This document shows positions 24,821 through 36,244 of a DNA stretch of 64,000 bases, one piece after another; position 1 is the stretch's first letter, and each line of letters starts with the position of its first letter. This DNA comes from Numida meleagris (Eukaryota; Chordata; Aves; Galliformes; Numididae), in the NCBI RefSeq assembly GCF_002078875.1, contig NC_034413.1:66150802-66214801 (forward strand), given 5' to 3'. Below the pieces are notes generated by a model that had not been told where the DNA came from, searched no databases, and saw nothing but the letters and a program-made list of their open reading frames with translations. The position numbers were made by a program, and so were the translations under genes.

Positions 24821-27713
24821 GGAGATTTGTTATCGTACAAAGGACTTCAGCTAAATCTTGCATTAATTTCATTTAGAGATGAACACTTAAAAAAAAAAAA
24901 GCTGCAACTTAGTGTTAATAATAATAATACGGATGCTCTAAAATTATTTCTTTTGTCAGTGTTTTTTTTTTTTTTTAAAAGCCCACTGCCACAAAAAAAT
25001 AGGCAAAAAAACCCCTACAGAACTGCAGGCATTTTCTTTTGGCTAGATTAATAGCAAGTATTCAAAACCCATCTGCAGGGGGCTCAGGCACCTCAGAATA
25101 CTGAATTGTTCAATTTCCTCTCACTTACCACATTACAGCGCTCAAGGCCACTTCTGTGCTTATTTGTCATGCTTGTAAGCACCTAAACTTTGATTTTTTT
25201 TTTTCCTTACTCACCGTGCAGCATATGCAAACGCCACTACGAAAAGGTTCATAATGGGATTCTAAAGCTTAGTGAACACAGTATTTAATCAGTGCCATGA
25301 GAATGGTTTTAGCCATACTTTCATATACAATCAGAACAAGAGCTGCTACTTTAATTTTCCAAGGTGATGCAGAGTTACTAGAAACTGAAACCTATCCGTA
25401 AACATGGAGGCAAACTGAGCCACGGGCATCCTTGCTGCTGATTAAAATGGCACAGTGGGTAAAAGCGAGTACCAGCACCAAAAGAAATAGGACTTGGATG
25501 TTTTTGGATGTAATACTCCAATTCTGCATTGTGGTCTGCCTCGTCAGGGATTTGTTTCTTTGCATGCGTTTGTCCTCTTTGTTTGCCTTAGTTTGATCGC
25601 TTTCTCAGTTGGGAGTACGTGAAAATGGTCTCTTGTGCTCCTGTTCATTTCAGCATCGGTCGACTTCAGTGAAGTTGAGGTAACTGTAGGTGTAGAAATA
25701 CACACGGTGATGTATTAGGATGTATGTAGATGTATGTTCCTACGTGTTGTCATTTATAACCAGTGTCCGAATACTGGCATTTTTTTCATCTATAGAGACA
25801 TAGATCTTGTTGACATTCAAATGGATTTGGGTACTGACAGGTGAGTTCTGGTTTTAGAAGCTGTTGACTCAATTCTAAGTTTGTGGCAGAGATTAGTAAG
25901 TGGTAGCAGAGCTGGCAAAAATAATTGGATCCTTACCACCACAGCTAGCAGTCTGAAGCTGCTTTAGATCTGGTGTAAGATAGCGTATCACTCCAGAAAC
26001 AGGGATATCTCCCAGATTTATCTCATTCTGATGGCAGACAGCAACTTTCCGCAACTGGAGTCAGTGGGCAATGATCTCTAAATCACTGGTGCAGGAATTG
26101 GCCAATCTTACACTTAAACAGCCTTCTGAAAGGGAACAAGGTAACAAAGTGAAATTATTGGTCTTTCAGAACCACAGGACTGTAAATAACGCTGGTGATT
26201 CTCATTTACAGCATGGCTACTTTTGGACCCCTTTATACTCTTTGAGGCTGTAAGACTTTTCAAGTCCATGATGGAAATGAGAATGTGCCTTTTAAGGAGT
26301 TTTAAGAAAACAGCTTAACCAGCTTGATTAAACCATTGTAAGGGTGGTGGTGTTTTCCTAGCAGTACTGACTGAAGTCATTTCTGCTCTTTTCTTCCCAT
26401 GCTGGGGAAAGCTGTGCTACCTGACTACATGCAAACACACTGAGAAGGCAGAGAGAAATGGAGTTTCTGCACAGAAGAGGATCTGCTCATCTGTACTGTG
26501 CTGGTGACAGCTGAAATGTGCCAATCAATAGATTGGCTCATGTAATTAAGTACATTGCAGTGGTACAGCATTTGGGGGAACGTAAAGGCACGCCATAACA
26601 TGCATTTTTATTTCTGCTTTATCCAGTTACAGATGCTAAAATAAGCAATAACATGTTTAATGTACCAGAAAAGCAGTCTTTGATTTTTTTTTTTGCCTGA
26701 TTCTAGCTGCATCCAGCTGTATTTTGCACAGCACAAGAGTGTTGTGGTTGCTTTTGTTGGTTGTTTTTCTTTGGATCTCTCTTACTGGCCCCTACTGGTG
26801 CTGGATCACGACCTACGCTTGGCTACTCCAGGGTTGGTGCTCAGCCAGCACAGATACAGAGCTAGAGTCAGCCTCTCTCTTCAGCCAGAAACTCTTGCTT
26901 ACCCTACCCTGTTACCTTTCCTGTGATTCTGGGTCACTGTTACCTAGTTTGGCACTGACTGTCTCAAGTCCCATTGTTTCATTTGCACACAATAGTTAAA
27001 ACCATACATTACTCTGCATGTGGTATTCCTTTAAGTTACATTTTTAATGGATTTTCCACCCACCCAGCCAGACATTTCAGATGGAGCTTGTCAACTCTAA
27101 CAGTCATAGAAAATAGCACCCAAAGGGGTCTTGATGAAATATGCATCCTGTATAAGGTTTAATTTTCTTGGAAAGGTTTGTCATGTTGTTTGTGATATGC
27201 AACACCTAAAAATAATCTTCTGCTTGCCACTTCTCATCGCTTGTTTGTGCAGTTGATTATTCCTAGTCATGTGCTATTGCATGTGTTTCCTCATTGATTT
27301 GCACCCTTTAAAGAACATTTCTCCTTTTATTTTTATTTTTCATTTTATATAAATTCAGATCCTACCCTCCAAATTTCTTAGTAGTAAATTTAAATCTTAA
27401 CCCATCATCCAAACAAATAATTTAGACCTCTTAAGCCCAGAATAGATCTGAGAGGACCTAATTGTACAATTAGAGCCCTGCTTATTCTTGGAATTCTCTT
27501 TTAGACACGTGTTCCTCCTTTCTCCAATAATCATATTTGCTGTCCTGCTGACATGCATGCCTAGGTGTCCCTTGTTTTCCTCAGGAATAACAGACTCTAG
27601 CACTGCCCAGAAGCATGGGAGATTTTTTTTTTTCCCCCATGAAGTTGTTGCATTTATGAAGTTATTATTCTAGTCTAGAGCCCTCTTTTCCAGAGAACCA
27701 CAACCTCGTTATT

Positions 27714-28020
27714 TCATAGAATCATACAAAAAATCACATTAAAGGAACCTCTTGAGTTATTCAGTCCATCTTCCCCTTTCAAAGAAAGGCTGACTTAAAG
27801 TCAGACCGAGCTGCTCAGGCCCCTGCTCTGCCATGGGCTGAAATCCCCATGGTGAGGCTGCTGCAGCCTCCCTGGCATGCCTCTTCCAGCGCCTAACAGT
27901 GAGGAATGCTTTTTCCTTTAGTCAAACCCCTGTTCCCCTTATTGTGGTTTGTGCTGATTATTACTTCTTTCCATTATGCACCTCTCTGAACAGCCTGAAT
28001 CCACCTTCCCCTTTAGCTAT
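27714..28020 (-). mobile_element. CR1 LINE fragment, diverged
   Basis: It starts on the plus strand with CATAGAATCATACAAAAAATC, a degenerate CR1 end, followed by 'TTCAGTCCATC', 'TGCTCAGGCCCCTGCTCTGC' and a block on small-cluster terms typical of older CR1 subfamilies. The orientation is minus, with the 3' terminus at about 27714. The 5' border is unclear; similarity may extend to about 28.18 kb. Confidence 0.7.
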
Positions 28021-29229
28021 TTCAAGCCAGCAACTGGATTTCTGCCTGGCTTGCTTTCTCGTTTCCATTGTAGCTGCCCCTGTTCCCATGGCCCTAGGAG
28101 CCTTGCATCCCAGTGCTGCTGTTATCCAGCAGCTCTGTTGCCTCTTGCCTTTGTTTTTCTCTTTTAATCTAAAGGATTAATTTAATTGAGAATATACAGT
28201 GAGATGATCCTCCTACTCCCTATTTTTTTACTGTTTGGTGAAGATGTTATCTTCCTCTTTTTCTTCTCCTTTTTTTCTCCTGATACAGGTTTGGTATTTT
28301 AGATAAAAATGACCTCTGTGACTGTCTGTTTTCTCAGCTTATTTATTTGGAGGCTTCATTACATTTTGCTGCTTTTCATACCAAAGACGTTATTTCCCTA
28401 GGAAAACTTAGCTTCACAATGCCCTTTCAGCACAGAGCACAGCTGTCTGATCTTATCTGAGCCAGACAGATGCCAAACCTTTCTGCCAAGCACAATTCTC
28501 TTCTTGAAAGAAATACCTTTTTCTGTAATCCTTGCATTTAAAAAAATGATCTGCATACATATGTTTGTAAAGTAGGGTTTATTTTAATAAGGTGAAGGGA
28601 AGACAATCAGATGTTAGAGAGAGTTGCCATAACAAATAGAAACTACTTCTATCACTTACTTACTTCATCACCCATTTCAGTGTAATTGTCTTATTTATAC
28701 TGGCTTCTCCCTTGGAAGAACGCATAGCAATTTCCAAATGTTTAATTAAAACCTAACAACACTAGTGTGATGTAACATAGCGTATGAATGAGAGAAGATA
28801 AGGCCCTTTCAAACAACTGGTATCTAAGTGTTTTGTTTTACTCCTGTTTTAACTGGCACTAAAGCAGGGGATGCTCCCCTTTGTTGCATTATGGTTCACT
28901 TGTATCAGGATGTTGCATCCTTCTGAGGGCTAGGTTAGGTTTTTTTTTGTTTTTAAACACAAATAATGATCTATCTCACTTGGTTTCAGGGAGGGGGCAC
29001 AAAAATTCCTAGGGATATTATGGAGGAACAGCTGCCTTAAGTGGGCCTTCTGCTGGGAGGAAACACACACATCCATCCCAATGTTCAATTAGGCAAAATT
29101 TAGGTACCTAACTGAAGAACTAGGACCCTTTCTAGTTACTGAAATGACTGTCAATACCTAAACATTCATTAAAACTACCACCACAAAAAAATGTTTGGCT
29201 GAGTAGCTCGTGCCCCAGCTTTCCTACAG
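28021..29229. other. Non-coding stretch between CR1 fragments
   Basis: I recognise nothing with confidence here. There are pyrimidine-rich runs near 28.2 kb and short chance frames only. Confidence 0.5.
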
Positions 29230-29850
29230 TCAAAGAATCATAGAATGGCTTGGGTTGGAAGGGACCTTAAAGATCATCCAGATCTAACCCCCTGATATGG
29301 GTTGGTTGCCCCTGACCAGCTCAGGCTGCACAGGGCCCCATCCAACCTGGCCTTGAGCACCTCCAGGGGTGGGGTGCATGTGGCCTCTCTGAGCAAGCTG
29401 TTCCAGTGCCTCACCACCCTTCGTGTAAAGAATTTCTTCCTAATATCAAACCTAAATTTCCCCTCTTTTAGTTCAAAGCCATTTCACCTTGTCCTATCAC
29501 TATTAGACCACGTAAAAAGTTGCTCCCCTCAAGCACTGGAATCTCTCAGTAAGCTCTCCCCAGAGCCTTCTCTTCTCCAAGCTAAACAAATCCAACTCCC
29601 TCAACCTTTCTTCACAGGAGAGGCGCTCCAGCCCTCTGATCATCTTTGTGGTCTCCTCTGGATCTGCTCTGAGAGTTCCGTGTTGTTCCTGTGTTTGGGG
29701 CCCCAGGTGTGGATGCAGTACTCCAGATGAGGCCTTACAAGAGCAGGGTAGAGGGAGGACAAATGCCTCCCTTGCCCTGCTGTCCACCCCTCTTTTGATG
29801 CGGCCCAGTCCTTGCAGAGCTCAGTATCTAGATACCTGCATCTCACCAGG
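29230..29850 (-). mobile_element. CR1 LINE 3' fragment with the end of the reverse-transcriptase frame
   Basis: The plus strand opens with the canonical CR1 end, ATCATAGAATGGCTTGGGTTGG, so the element lies on the minus strand with its terminus at about 29230. On the minus strand, at about 29790-29640, the translated phrase LYPALVRPHLEYCIHTWGPK is the classic C-terminal segment of CR1 ORF2, followed in another frame by MIRGLERLSCEERLRELDLF. The switch between frames shows that the coding part is frameshifted and dead. It is truncated at the 5' side around 29850. This is the best preserved CR1 copy in the window. Confidence 0.95.
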
Positions 29851-32800
29851 GACTCCTTGGGAGTCTCAAAATAGACACCAAATATGCTTCATACGCACTG
29901 CTGGTAGAATGAAGGGGAGGTATTGCCATTCAATGATTAGAGCACTAGTAAGGGTAGCTCTTGACCTGCACTAGAATGGGGATTTCTCTGGGCACCACAG
30001 TGAATGTCCTACTCAGCGGGCAACTCTTCTTCATCTGTGCCCTGTCTTTCTCCTCCTTCCTCTCCCGAGGAAGCCTCTATTCATTACTGTGCAACTTCAA
30101 AAATGGTGAGAATTTTCAAGGCTTCTGCAACTCTGTATTATGTTCTAACAGTTAAAGGATTTCATTTGAAATATGTTACTGGGCTGCCTGGCTGCATATG
30201 TATACCCAAATTTTGAAAAAGTTTTTTGAAGAAACACATTCAGAACAGCCAATTCAGTTCTTCTCAGTATTAAGTCATGTTTTTTTTCTTAGCCTTCACA
30301 GAACTCCGTTATTTTTTTTTCCCCTGCTATTAATTTTCTCTTCCTCCCCCACAATCCCCATGCTGATTCTTTAGAAACACATTTCTTTAACCTTCAAAAG
30401 ATTCTAGGTATAATATATATCCCAGATCCTTTGCCTTGGCAATATGCTGTCTGTTTTAGCTAATTTTGTATGTTAGCCTTATATTATCCACTGCCTCTAC
30501 CTACCAGTGAAGACCTTACTTCTCTCTCTTTGAAAAAGTAGTATTTAGATAACTGGCTTAGGTTTTGTATCTTTTTTCGTGACATTCTCTCAACAGATCA
30601 TCTCATAATGCAACAAGCCAAAACCACAGAGAATAGGGTTTTTTTTTTTGTGTGGGATTTAGATGAAGGTCTGCTTTGTCTTCTTCCAATGCGTCTGTGA
30701 GATCTGGTGGCCTACGGCATCAGAGATTTGTGTCTCAGATTCTCAGTGAACACTTCTTTGCCGTTACCTTCAAGTGGCTTCTGTGAAAGGTTTCGCATAG
30801 GCTCATATGGTGTGTGTATATAACGGAGGAATACGTGATGACATAAGATTAAGTATGATAATTAAAGGTTTATTATTATTTGCCTTTCAGAAATGGCCAC
30901 AAATGTTTGTGGCGTTATTTGTGAGAACCACTTTAAATTCAGCAGTGTTAATGTAGCCTCTTGACTGTGAAGGTTTGCCACTTGCAATGATATCCTGTTG
31001 CTTCCTTAGCGATCATGAATCCTTTGGGTCATAAGCATGCAACATACCAAGAAAATTGCTCTTGGGGAAGCCTGGCAGTTGGTACGCCCCAGCTGCTCGC
31101 ATTATGGACTCTAGCTGAAGTACAGACTGTTGCGTGGCACGATACTGGAAACTGGTGAACTTCCATGGGTGAATAAACCTCTGCCTGTTACCCCCTTCCA
31201 TCCTTCCTGCAGTACTTTCCCTTCTTTCTCTCCCTTGTTCAAACTCCCCTTGTATTTGGCATTTAGGGTGTTGTGCGGTCCCTGAGCTTGTTCCTTTTTC
31301 TAAGCTGCTGACACAACTTCCTTTTCCACTGCAAATGCATGGCAAGAAGCCTGGAAGAAAAGCATAGCTTGCAAACCAATCCCTACAATTTAGTCAAAGC
31401 ATCTAGGATGCATCTTTAAGGCTACGTTAGAAACCCAAAGCAGAATGTGCAGAGCTCTGGTAGGGGGAGTAGATACAGGAGGGACAAGTGGCTTGTGTGT
31501 TAGTTGGATAGCTCGCTGTCAGCAGGGGCTCCCAGTGCTATGTATTGGGAGACATCACAGGATAGGAATGCTGTCTCCAAAACACAACTGGTCCACGGTC
31601 AGTGGGTTAAAATTCTGCCAGGCCTGTTAGAAGTTTTAGTAGTCTGTCTGTATGCTGCTTAAATACCACAGGAATGAATCTGAAGTATGTAAAGGGAAAA
31701 AAGAAATATTTGAAGCCTTACTGAGATGCATGTAGAAGAGAACTACTACTGCAATATTCATATTTTATTGTTTAAATTAGTAACAAAAATACCATTTATT
31801 TTAGCAAATATGAGCAGATTTTGCACACAAATACAGGTTTTTGTAAAGAAGCACATTATTCAAGAAGTTATTAGAAAGAAAACTTCTGTTTTGGAGAACA
31901 GAACCGAAAATAGTAGCAAACATTAAAATACACTGCCTTAACGTTATGATTAATCTATAGATAAGTATTTGAACATAGTACTTGGTTATTTAAACTTAAC
32001 CAGCACAATCAAATGCAGTTTATTCTTTTTGCTTGATGCTGTTCTTACTGTAACACAGCAGACTAACTACAATGATTCATACCAAGTACTATGCTTGGAA
32101 TATTTTACCAGTCGCTTAATGGGAACTAAGAGCAAATGGTGGATATCTCACCATTTTTACTTATGCATCATGTAAACTGAATGGCCGAGTGAATACAAGA
32201 AAACAGAGACAGAATGGGCATTAGGCATCCTTCTGTTCTTCCATACAGAACAGAATGTACCTACAAATAGGTGGAAAAACCAATCTCTTTGGTAAAACAA
32301 GAGGATGCTCAGCAGCTCTGGAAGAGCTCCTGTCATTCCCGTGCCTGAACATCTGGTAAAGTACTTGCTGTTAGACTCTCAGGTTTCACAGTTTTGTCTC
32401 ATAAAGGCATATTTGTGCATGCCATGAACAATGCCTCTCTACCAAATGATTAACATAATACAATTGATAAGATACAGGAATTCATACAGTAAGATCTCAA
32501 AAAAAAGTTGAGCTAGTGCTTACCTCTTTAGAGGTGAACTCTGAGAACTCAATTCATCTGTCTCTCTAGAAATTAAACTCTTTTTCCCAGGGTTTATTAG
32601 GGGCATATAGGATTTATGTTACGCGTAACAGTTCACTTCCTCTACCTCTTCTCGCTCCTGGGGGCAGGGAAATTTTAAATTATAAATATATTTCAGGGAA
32701 GGTAAGGATCTGTCCCCATTTTTGTACAAATGCATAGTGTTAAATTTGTATATGTGTGGGCTTAAGGTCTGTTCCTCAGAGAAATTACAACCATAATTGT

Positions 32801-34027
32801 TTTGGATAAGTATTATCTGTCTATACCATGAATATTTGGGCCACAGTGCTCTGGGGCCCAATTTCTGCTGCACTCAATCAGTGTTACTGAAATTCCAATA
32901 TTATTTAGTAATTGAAACCCTGAGCATAATACTGAAATCTTCAAGCCCAGCTGAACTCAACTGTTCATCCTGAGTAGAGAGGGAAGAATTTAAAGCTACA
33001 CAGAGCTGATTTAAGCAGGAGATACGGCCAAGTCGTACCAGCCTGCTCCTGCTTTTCTTATTGAAAAATATTTTGTATAAATCTCACATAAAACTAGAGA
33101 GATGAAAACTCATTTACAGTGAAAAAATCAAGTTCCTGTAGAATTGTGAGAATGATTCACGAGCTTCAAGCAATGAGCTCTCATGTTCACTTTTTCACTG
33201 TAGTACTCGCTTATTTTATGCTCACTTCTTTTAATAGCTGTAGAGATGGCAAGTGCAATGTATTTTAATAGGCTAAGAGCTACTTCTGTAACCAGTGTGA
33301 CATCACAACACTGCAAAATTCAGAGCATAATCAATACAAAATTTACCCAAAGTTGTTCGAAATTGCATTACTTCTTTCATTTCAGTATATTACATTGAAT
33401 TATACAACTAAATGAATATATTAGTACTGTCTGTAAAGCAGCTCAGATGCTTTGGTTTAATGGATGTAGAACTTGCTCTAAGATCAGGTTCAATTATAAA
33501 GTAAGGAAGTTTTTAAAAGACAAACTTCTTCAAACCTACAAAAGAAATCAGGTTTGGAAGACATGTTTGTAGAAATCTATACCCGCATACACATTGACAC
33601 AATACCAAAAATGAGAAAGCACTCTGTATAAACAGGAAGGAGTTCCAGCTTCAAGAATCAATGCCAAAGCAAAACAAAGATCATAATCTGGCAGCAATTT
33701 AAAAGAAAAAATAACGATGGAAAACTCCTAAAGCCAATAAGCTCTTCTCAGTCCAGCAAAATATAGCATGTAGCTTTTAGTAAGTGAGTAGAATGTGGGT
33801 TCACTAGTGCTTTGCTTCAGTATTTTTGACTGGGATTTTAAGCAAGAAATGTAGTGCAGGTTCTCTAGGTACCACGTTTGGTTTTTTCCTCAGTGTGAAA
33901 ATAAGGCAGGCAGTGTGCACTGGGGAGCTGAAAAAGAAAACTGTTGCACAAGCAATACACCAAGATGATGTTGTTGCTAATAATAATAGTTCTCTGTAAC
34001 AAAATGCCAGAATTGGCTTTGTGCTTT
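29851..34027. other. Non-coding stretch
   Basis: No exon, RNA gene or identifiable transposon could be supported. A 110-codon minus-strand open frame (31345 to 31013) has no recognised domain and is discussed under findings. The rest is AT-rich sequence with small homopolymers. Confidence 0.5.
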
Positions 34028-34545
34028 GAATCATTAAGGTTGGAAAAGGCCACTAAGATCATCTAGTCCAGCCACCGACCCACCCCCACCGTGCCAGCTG
34101 ACCATGTCTCTCCCTGCCACAGCCACCCTTCTCTTGAACACCTGCAGGAATGGTGCCTCTACCACCTCCCTGTTCCAGTGCATTACCACTCTGAGGAAAA
34201 AAAAAAAAAAAATTCCTAACTTGCAACCTGAACCTCCCCTGGAGCACTTAAAAGCTATTACCTCTCACTCTATTGCTGTTATCTGGGAGCAGAGGCCGAC
34301 CCCCACCTCGCCACAACCTCCTTTCAGGAGCTGTCAAGAGTGTAAGGTCTCCCCTGAGCCTCCTCTTCTCCACATTAAACAATCCCAGCTCCCTCAGCTG
34401 CTCCCTGTAGGCCTGTGCTCCACACCCTTCACAGCTCTGCTGTCGCTCTCTGGACATGCTCCAGGGCCTTAGTGTCTTCCTTGTAGTGGGGGACCCAAAA
34501 CTGGACACAGTACTCGAGGTACGGCCTCACCAGTGAGGGAGAGGA
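34028..34545 (-). mobile_element. CR1 LINE 3' fragment
   Basis: On the plus strand it begins with AATCATTAAGGTTGGAAAAG and CATCTAGTCCAGCC, both hallmarks of a CR1 3' end read backwards. On the minus strand the remnant phrase REQLRELGLFNVEKRRLRGD is CR1 ORF2 C-terminus, and the other end reads CAGTACTCGAGGTACGGCCT on the plus strand, which is the usual region upstream. An internal A18-like run at about 34197-34212 is a secondary expansion. The element is dead and 5'-truncated. Confidence 0.93.
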
Positions 34546-34740
34546 AAATTCTGTATGGCACTGCTTCTTCAGCCCCCAAATTTGGCTGTGGAGGAGAACT
34601 GAACAGCTGGCATCAGCAAGGCAAAAAGGGCAGCTCCTTTTGGAGCACTTCTGAGTAGTACAGTTTGGAAGCTTTTAAAGAGTAAGAAGTGCTTTGTGAA
34701 GTAAAAAGTTAAGAATAATAAAGCGCTAGCTAAATATATA

Positions 34741-34845
34741 AGGCCCTGGACAACCTGATCTAGCTGTGGTGTCCCTGTTCGCTGCAGGGGCCTTGGACTA
34801 GCTGGCCTTCAGAGCTCCTTCCCCCTCTAAGGATTCTATGATTGT
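34741..34845 (+). mobile_element. CR1 LINE 3' end, plus orientation
   Basis: The sequence runs through GACAACCTGATCTAGCTGTG, a GCAGGGGCCTTGGACTAGC block and ends in GGATTCTATGATTGTGTG, the standard order of a CR1 3' UTR and terminal repeat. It is about 100 bases long and stands back to back with the minus-strand CR1 ending at 34545. Confidence 0.9.
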
Positions 34846-35641
34846 GTGTATAACTAAGTGAAAGGCAGTAGCTACATGCCTTTTTGAAATCCACCACTAG
34901 TGGGCCTTGTCTGTCTAGCCTGACACTTTATTCACGGACAAAAGCCATCCCACGCGCATCTGCTTTTTAAACTTGTTAAAAAGCAAGCACACGGAGTAAG
35001 TAAGTTAATAAACTGCATGGGGACAGGTGCCATCCGTGTTGTACAGGCACAACACGGGCACGGCCTGGGCGATGGATAATTTTAGAGAGCCCTCGGGAAC
35101 CCCCCTCCACTCCTCAGCTGCTGCCAGACATGGAACACCTGCTGCTATTTGAAGGGCTGGGGCAAGTCTCTGTGTTCATAAGCAGAAAGCATCACGTGCT
35201 GCTGGGCCGGGACACCAAGTGCTGGCAGTGGGAGCTTCCCACACCCCAAAGCAACCTTCCCCGGGCTGCTGATGGGGTCAGGCGGGGGAGGAGTGGGCGG
35301 CCTCGTGTCAGCCCCTGCCAGCGGTGCGCGGGGCAGGTCAAGTTCCATCATGTGACACAGGTTGGGGAGGCAGCGGGGCCGGGATGCTCAGGTTTAACGT
35401 TTCTTGCGCGAAAATAGCTGCTGTGCCAGGTGCAAGCGTGTCCGCAGTGTTCGGTTTCGTGCGCCGAGTGCCCCCGAACAAACCTGCTGCAGCGCGAACA
35501 GAAGCGCGAGGGGCGTAAGAAGTAACTCCTGGAGGGCTGTGCACAAGTCCGCTTCCCTCCGCCGGGAGCTTCTCGGCCTGCAGCTCACACCGCCCGCGGC
35601 CCCTCGGCCTCTCGGTGCTGTGGGAGGGAGAGCAGCGCAGA

Positions 35642-35725
35642 TTAGAGGCGGCCCCCCCCCTCCCTCCTCGCCGCGGAGCCCGCTGAGCTGCCGCCCGCCC
35701 CCCGCGCGGCCCCGCCGGCCCTCAC
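35642..35725 (-). other. Intron start or alternative read-through C-terminus of the bHLH gene
   Basis: If the donor at 35725 is not used, the frame stays open for 27 more codons, rich in Gly, Ala, Arg and Ser, and stops with TAA at about 35644-35642. The composition is what GC-rich intron gives by chance, so splicing is the better reading. A single-exon isoform cannot be excluded. Confidence 0.5.
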
Positions 35726-36004
35726 CCGCTTGCGCTGCTCGCTGAGGCAGAAGGTGCAGATGGGGCGCTGCGGGCAGGGCTGCGGGGCGGCGGGGCCCTG
35801 CAGGCGCAGCACGTTGGCCAGGTGCGAGATGTAGCTGGAGGCCAGGCGCAGCGTCTCCACCTTGGACAGCTTGCGGTCGGCCGGCTCGGTGGGGATGAGC
35901 GTGCGCAGGGCGCTGAAGGCCGTGTTAACGCTGTGCGTGCGGTCCCGCTCGCGGGCGTTGGCCGCCGCCCGCTGCTCGCCGCCGCCGCCCTCCCGCCGCC
36001 TCCG
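35726..36004 (-). CDS. Paraxis/scleraxis-class (TCF15/SCX-like) bHLH transcription factor, exon 1, 5' end missing
   Basis: A nuclear, E-box-binding developmental regulator of the Twist superfamily is encoded here. The visible 93 codons start at the gap edge with an arginine/glycine-rich stretch. The bHLH follows at 35968-35798: basic motif ANARERDRT with the E-box-contacting Glu, helix 1 [13 protein letters not shown], loop TEPADRK, helix 2 [21 protein letters not shown]. After only 12 residues comes [11 protein letters not shown] (35761-35729), the C-terminal signature shared by TCF15 and SCX. The exon ends in phase 0 before GTGAGG at 35725-35720, where (from memory) these two-exon genes are spliced. 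Exon 2, expected to the left and very short, was not found. It matches neither family member exactly: [10 protein letters not shown] and SSYISHL are SCX-like, HLANVL is TCF15-like, and H, S, V and R replacements are its own. The start codon is probably in the gap. Partners would be class I E proteins. Confidence 0.9.
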
Positions 36005-36244
36005 NNNNNNNNNNNNNNNNNNNNNNNNNNNNNNNNNNNNNNNNNNNNNNNNNNNNNNNNNNNNNNNNNNNNNNNNNNNNNNNNNNNNNNNNNNNNNNNN
36101 NNNNNNNNNNNNNNNNNNNNNNNNNNNNNNNNNNNNNNNNNNNNNNNNNNNNNNNNNNNNNNNNNNNNNNNNNNNNNNNNNNNNNNNNNNNNNNNNNNNN
36201 NNNNNNNNNNNNNNNNNNNNNNNNNNNNNNNNNNNNNNNNNNNN
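36005..36244. other. Assembly gap (240 N)
   Basis: The gap lies inside the CpG island and directly upstream of the bHLH basic region, so it most likely hides the N-terminal codons, start codon and perhaps the promoter. The true size is unknown, hence the reading frame cannot be carried across it. Confidence 1.

Larger units (their letters stand above)
15181..27700. other. Non-coding stretch with simple repeats and two CTCF-like motifs
   Basis: No protein-coding exon or RNA gene could be supported. Poly(G) tracts, two CTCF-like motifs and one possibly conserved block near 24.0-24.8 kb are listed separately. The remaining DNA is AT-rich single-copy-looking sequence with only short chance frames. 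Confidence 0.5.

Noticed and set aside
29503..29846. Minus-strand open frames as host genes
   Set aside because: They translate into CR1 reverse-transcriptase C-terminus with frame shifts; they belong to the LINE fragment.
34104..34508. 122-codon plus-strand and 86-codon minus-strand frames
   Set aside because: Both lie in the CR1 fragment at 34028-34545; the plus-strand one is simply its antisense.
35726..36004. Naming the gene SCX or TCF15 outright
   Set aside because: Residues inside the bHLH and the short linker disagree with both as I remember them; without a tree a symbol would be a guess.
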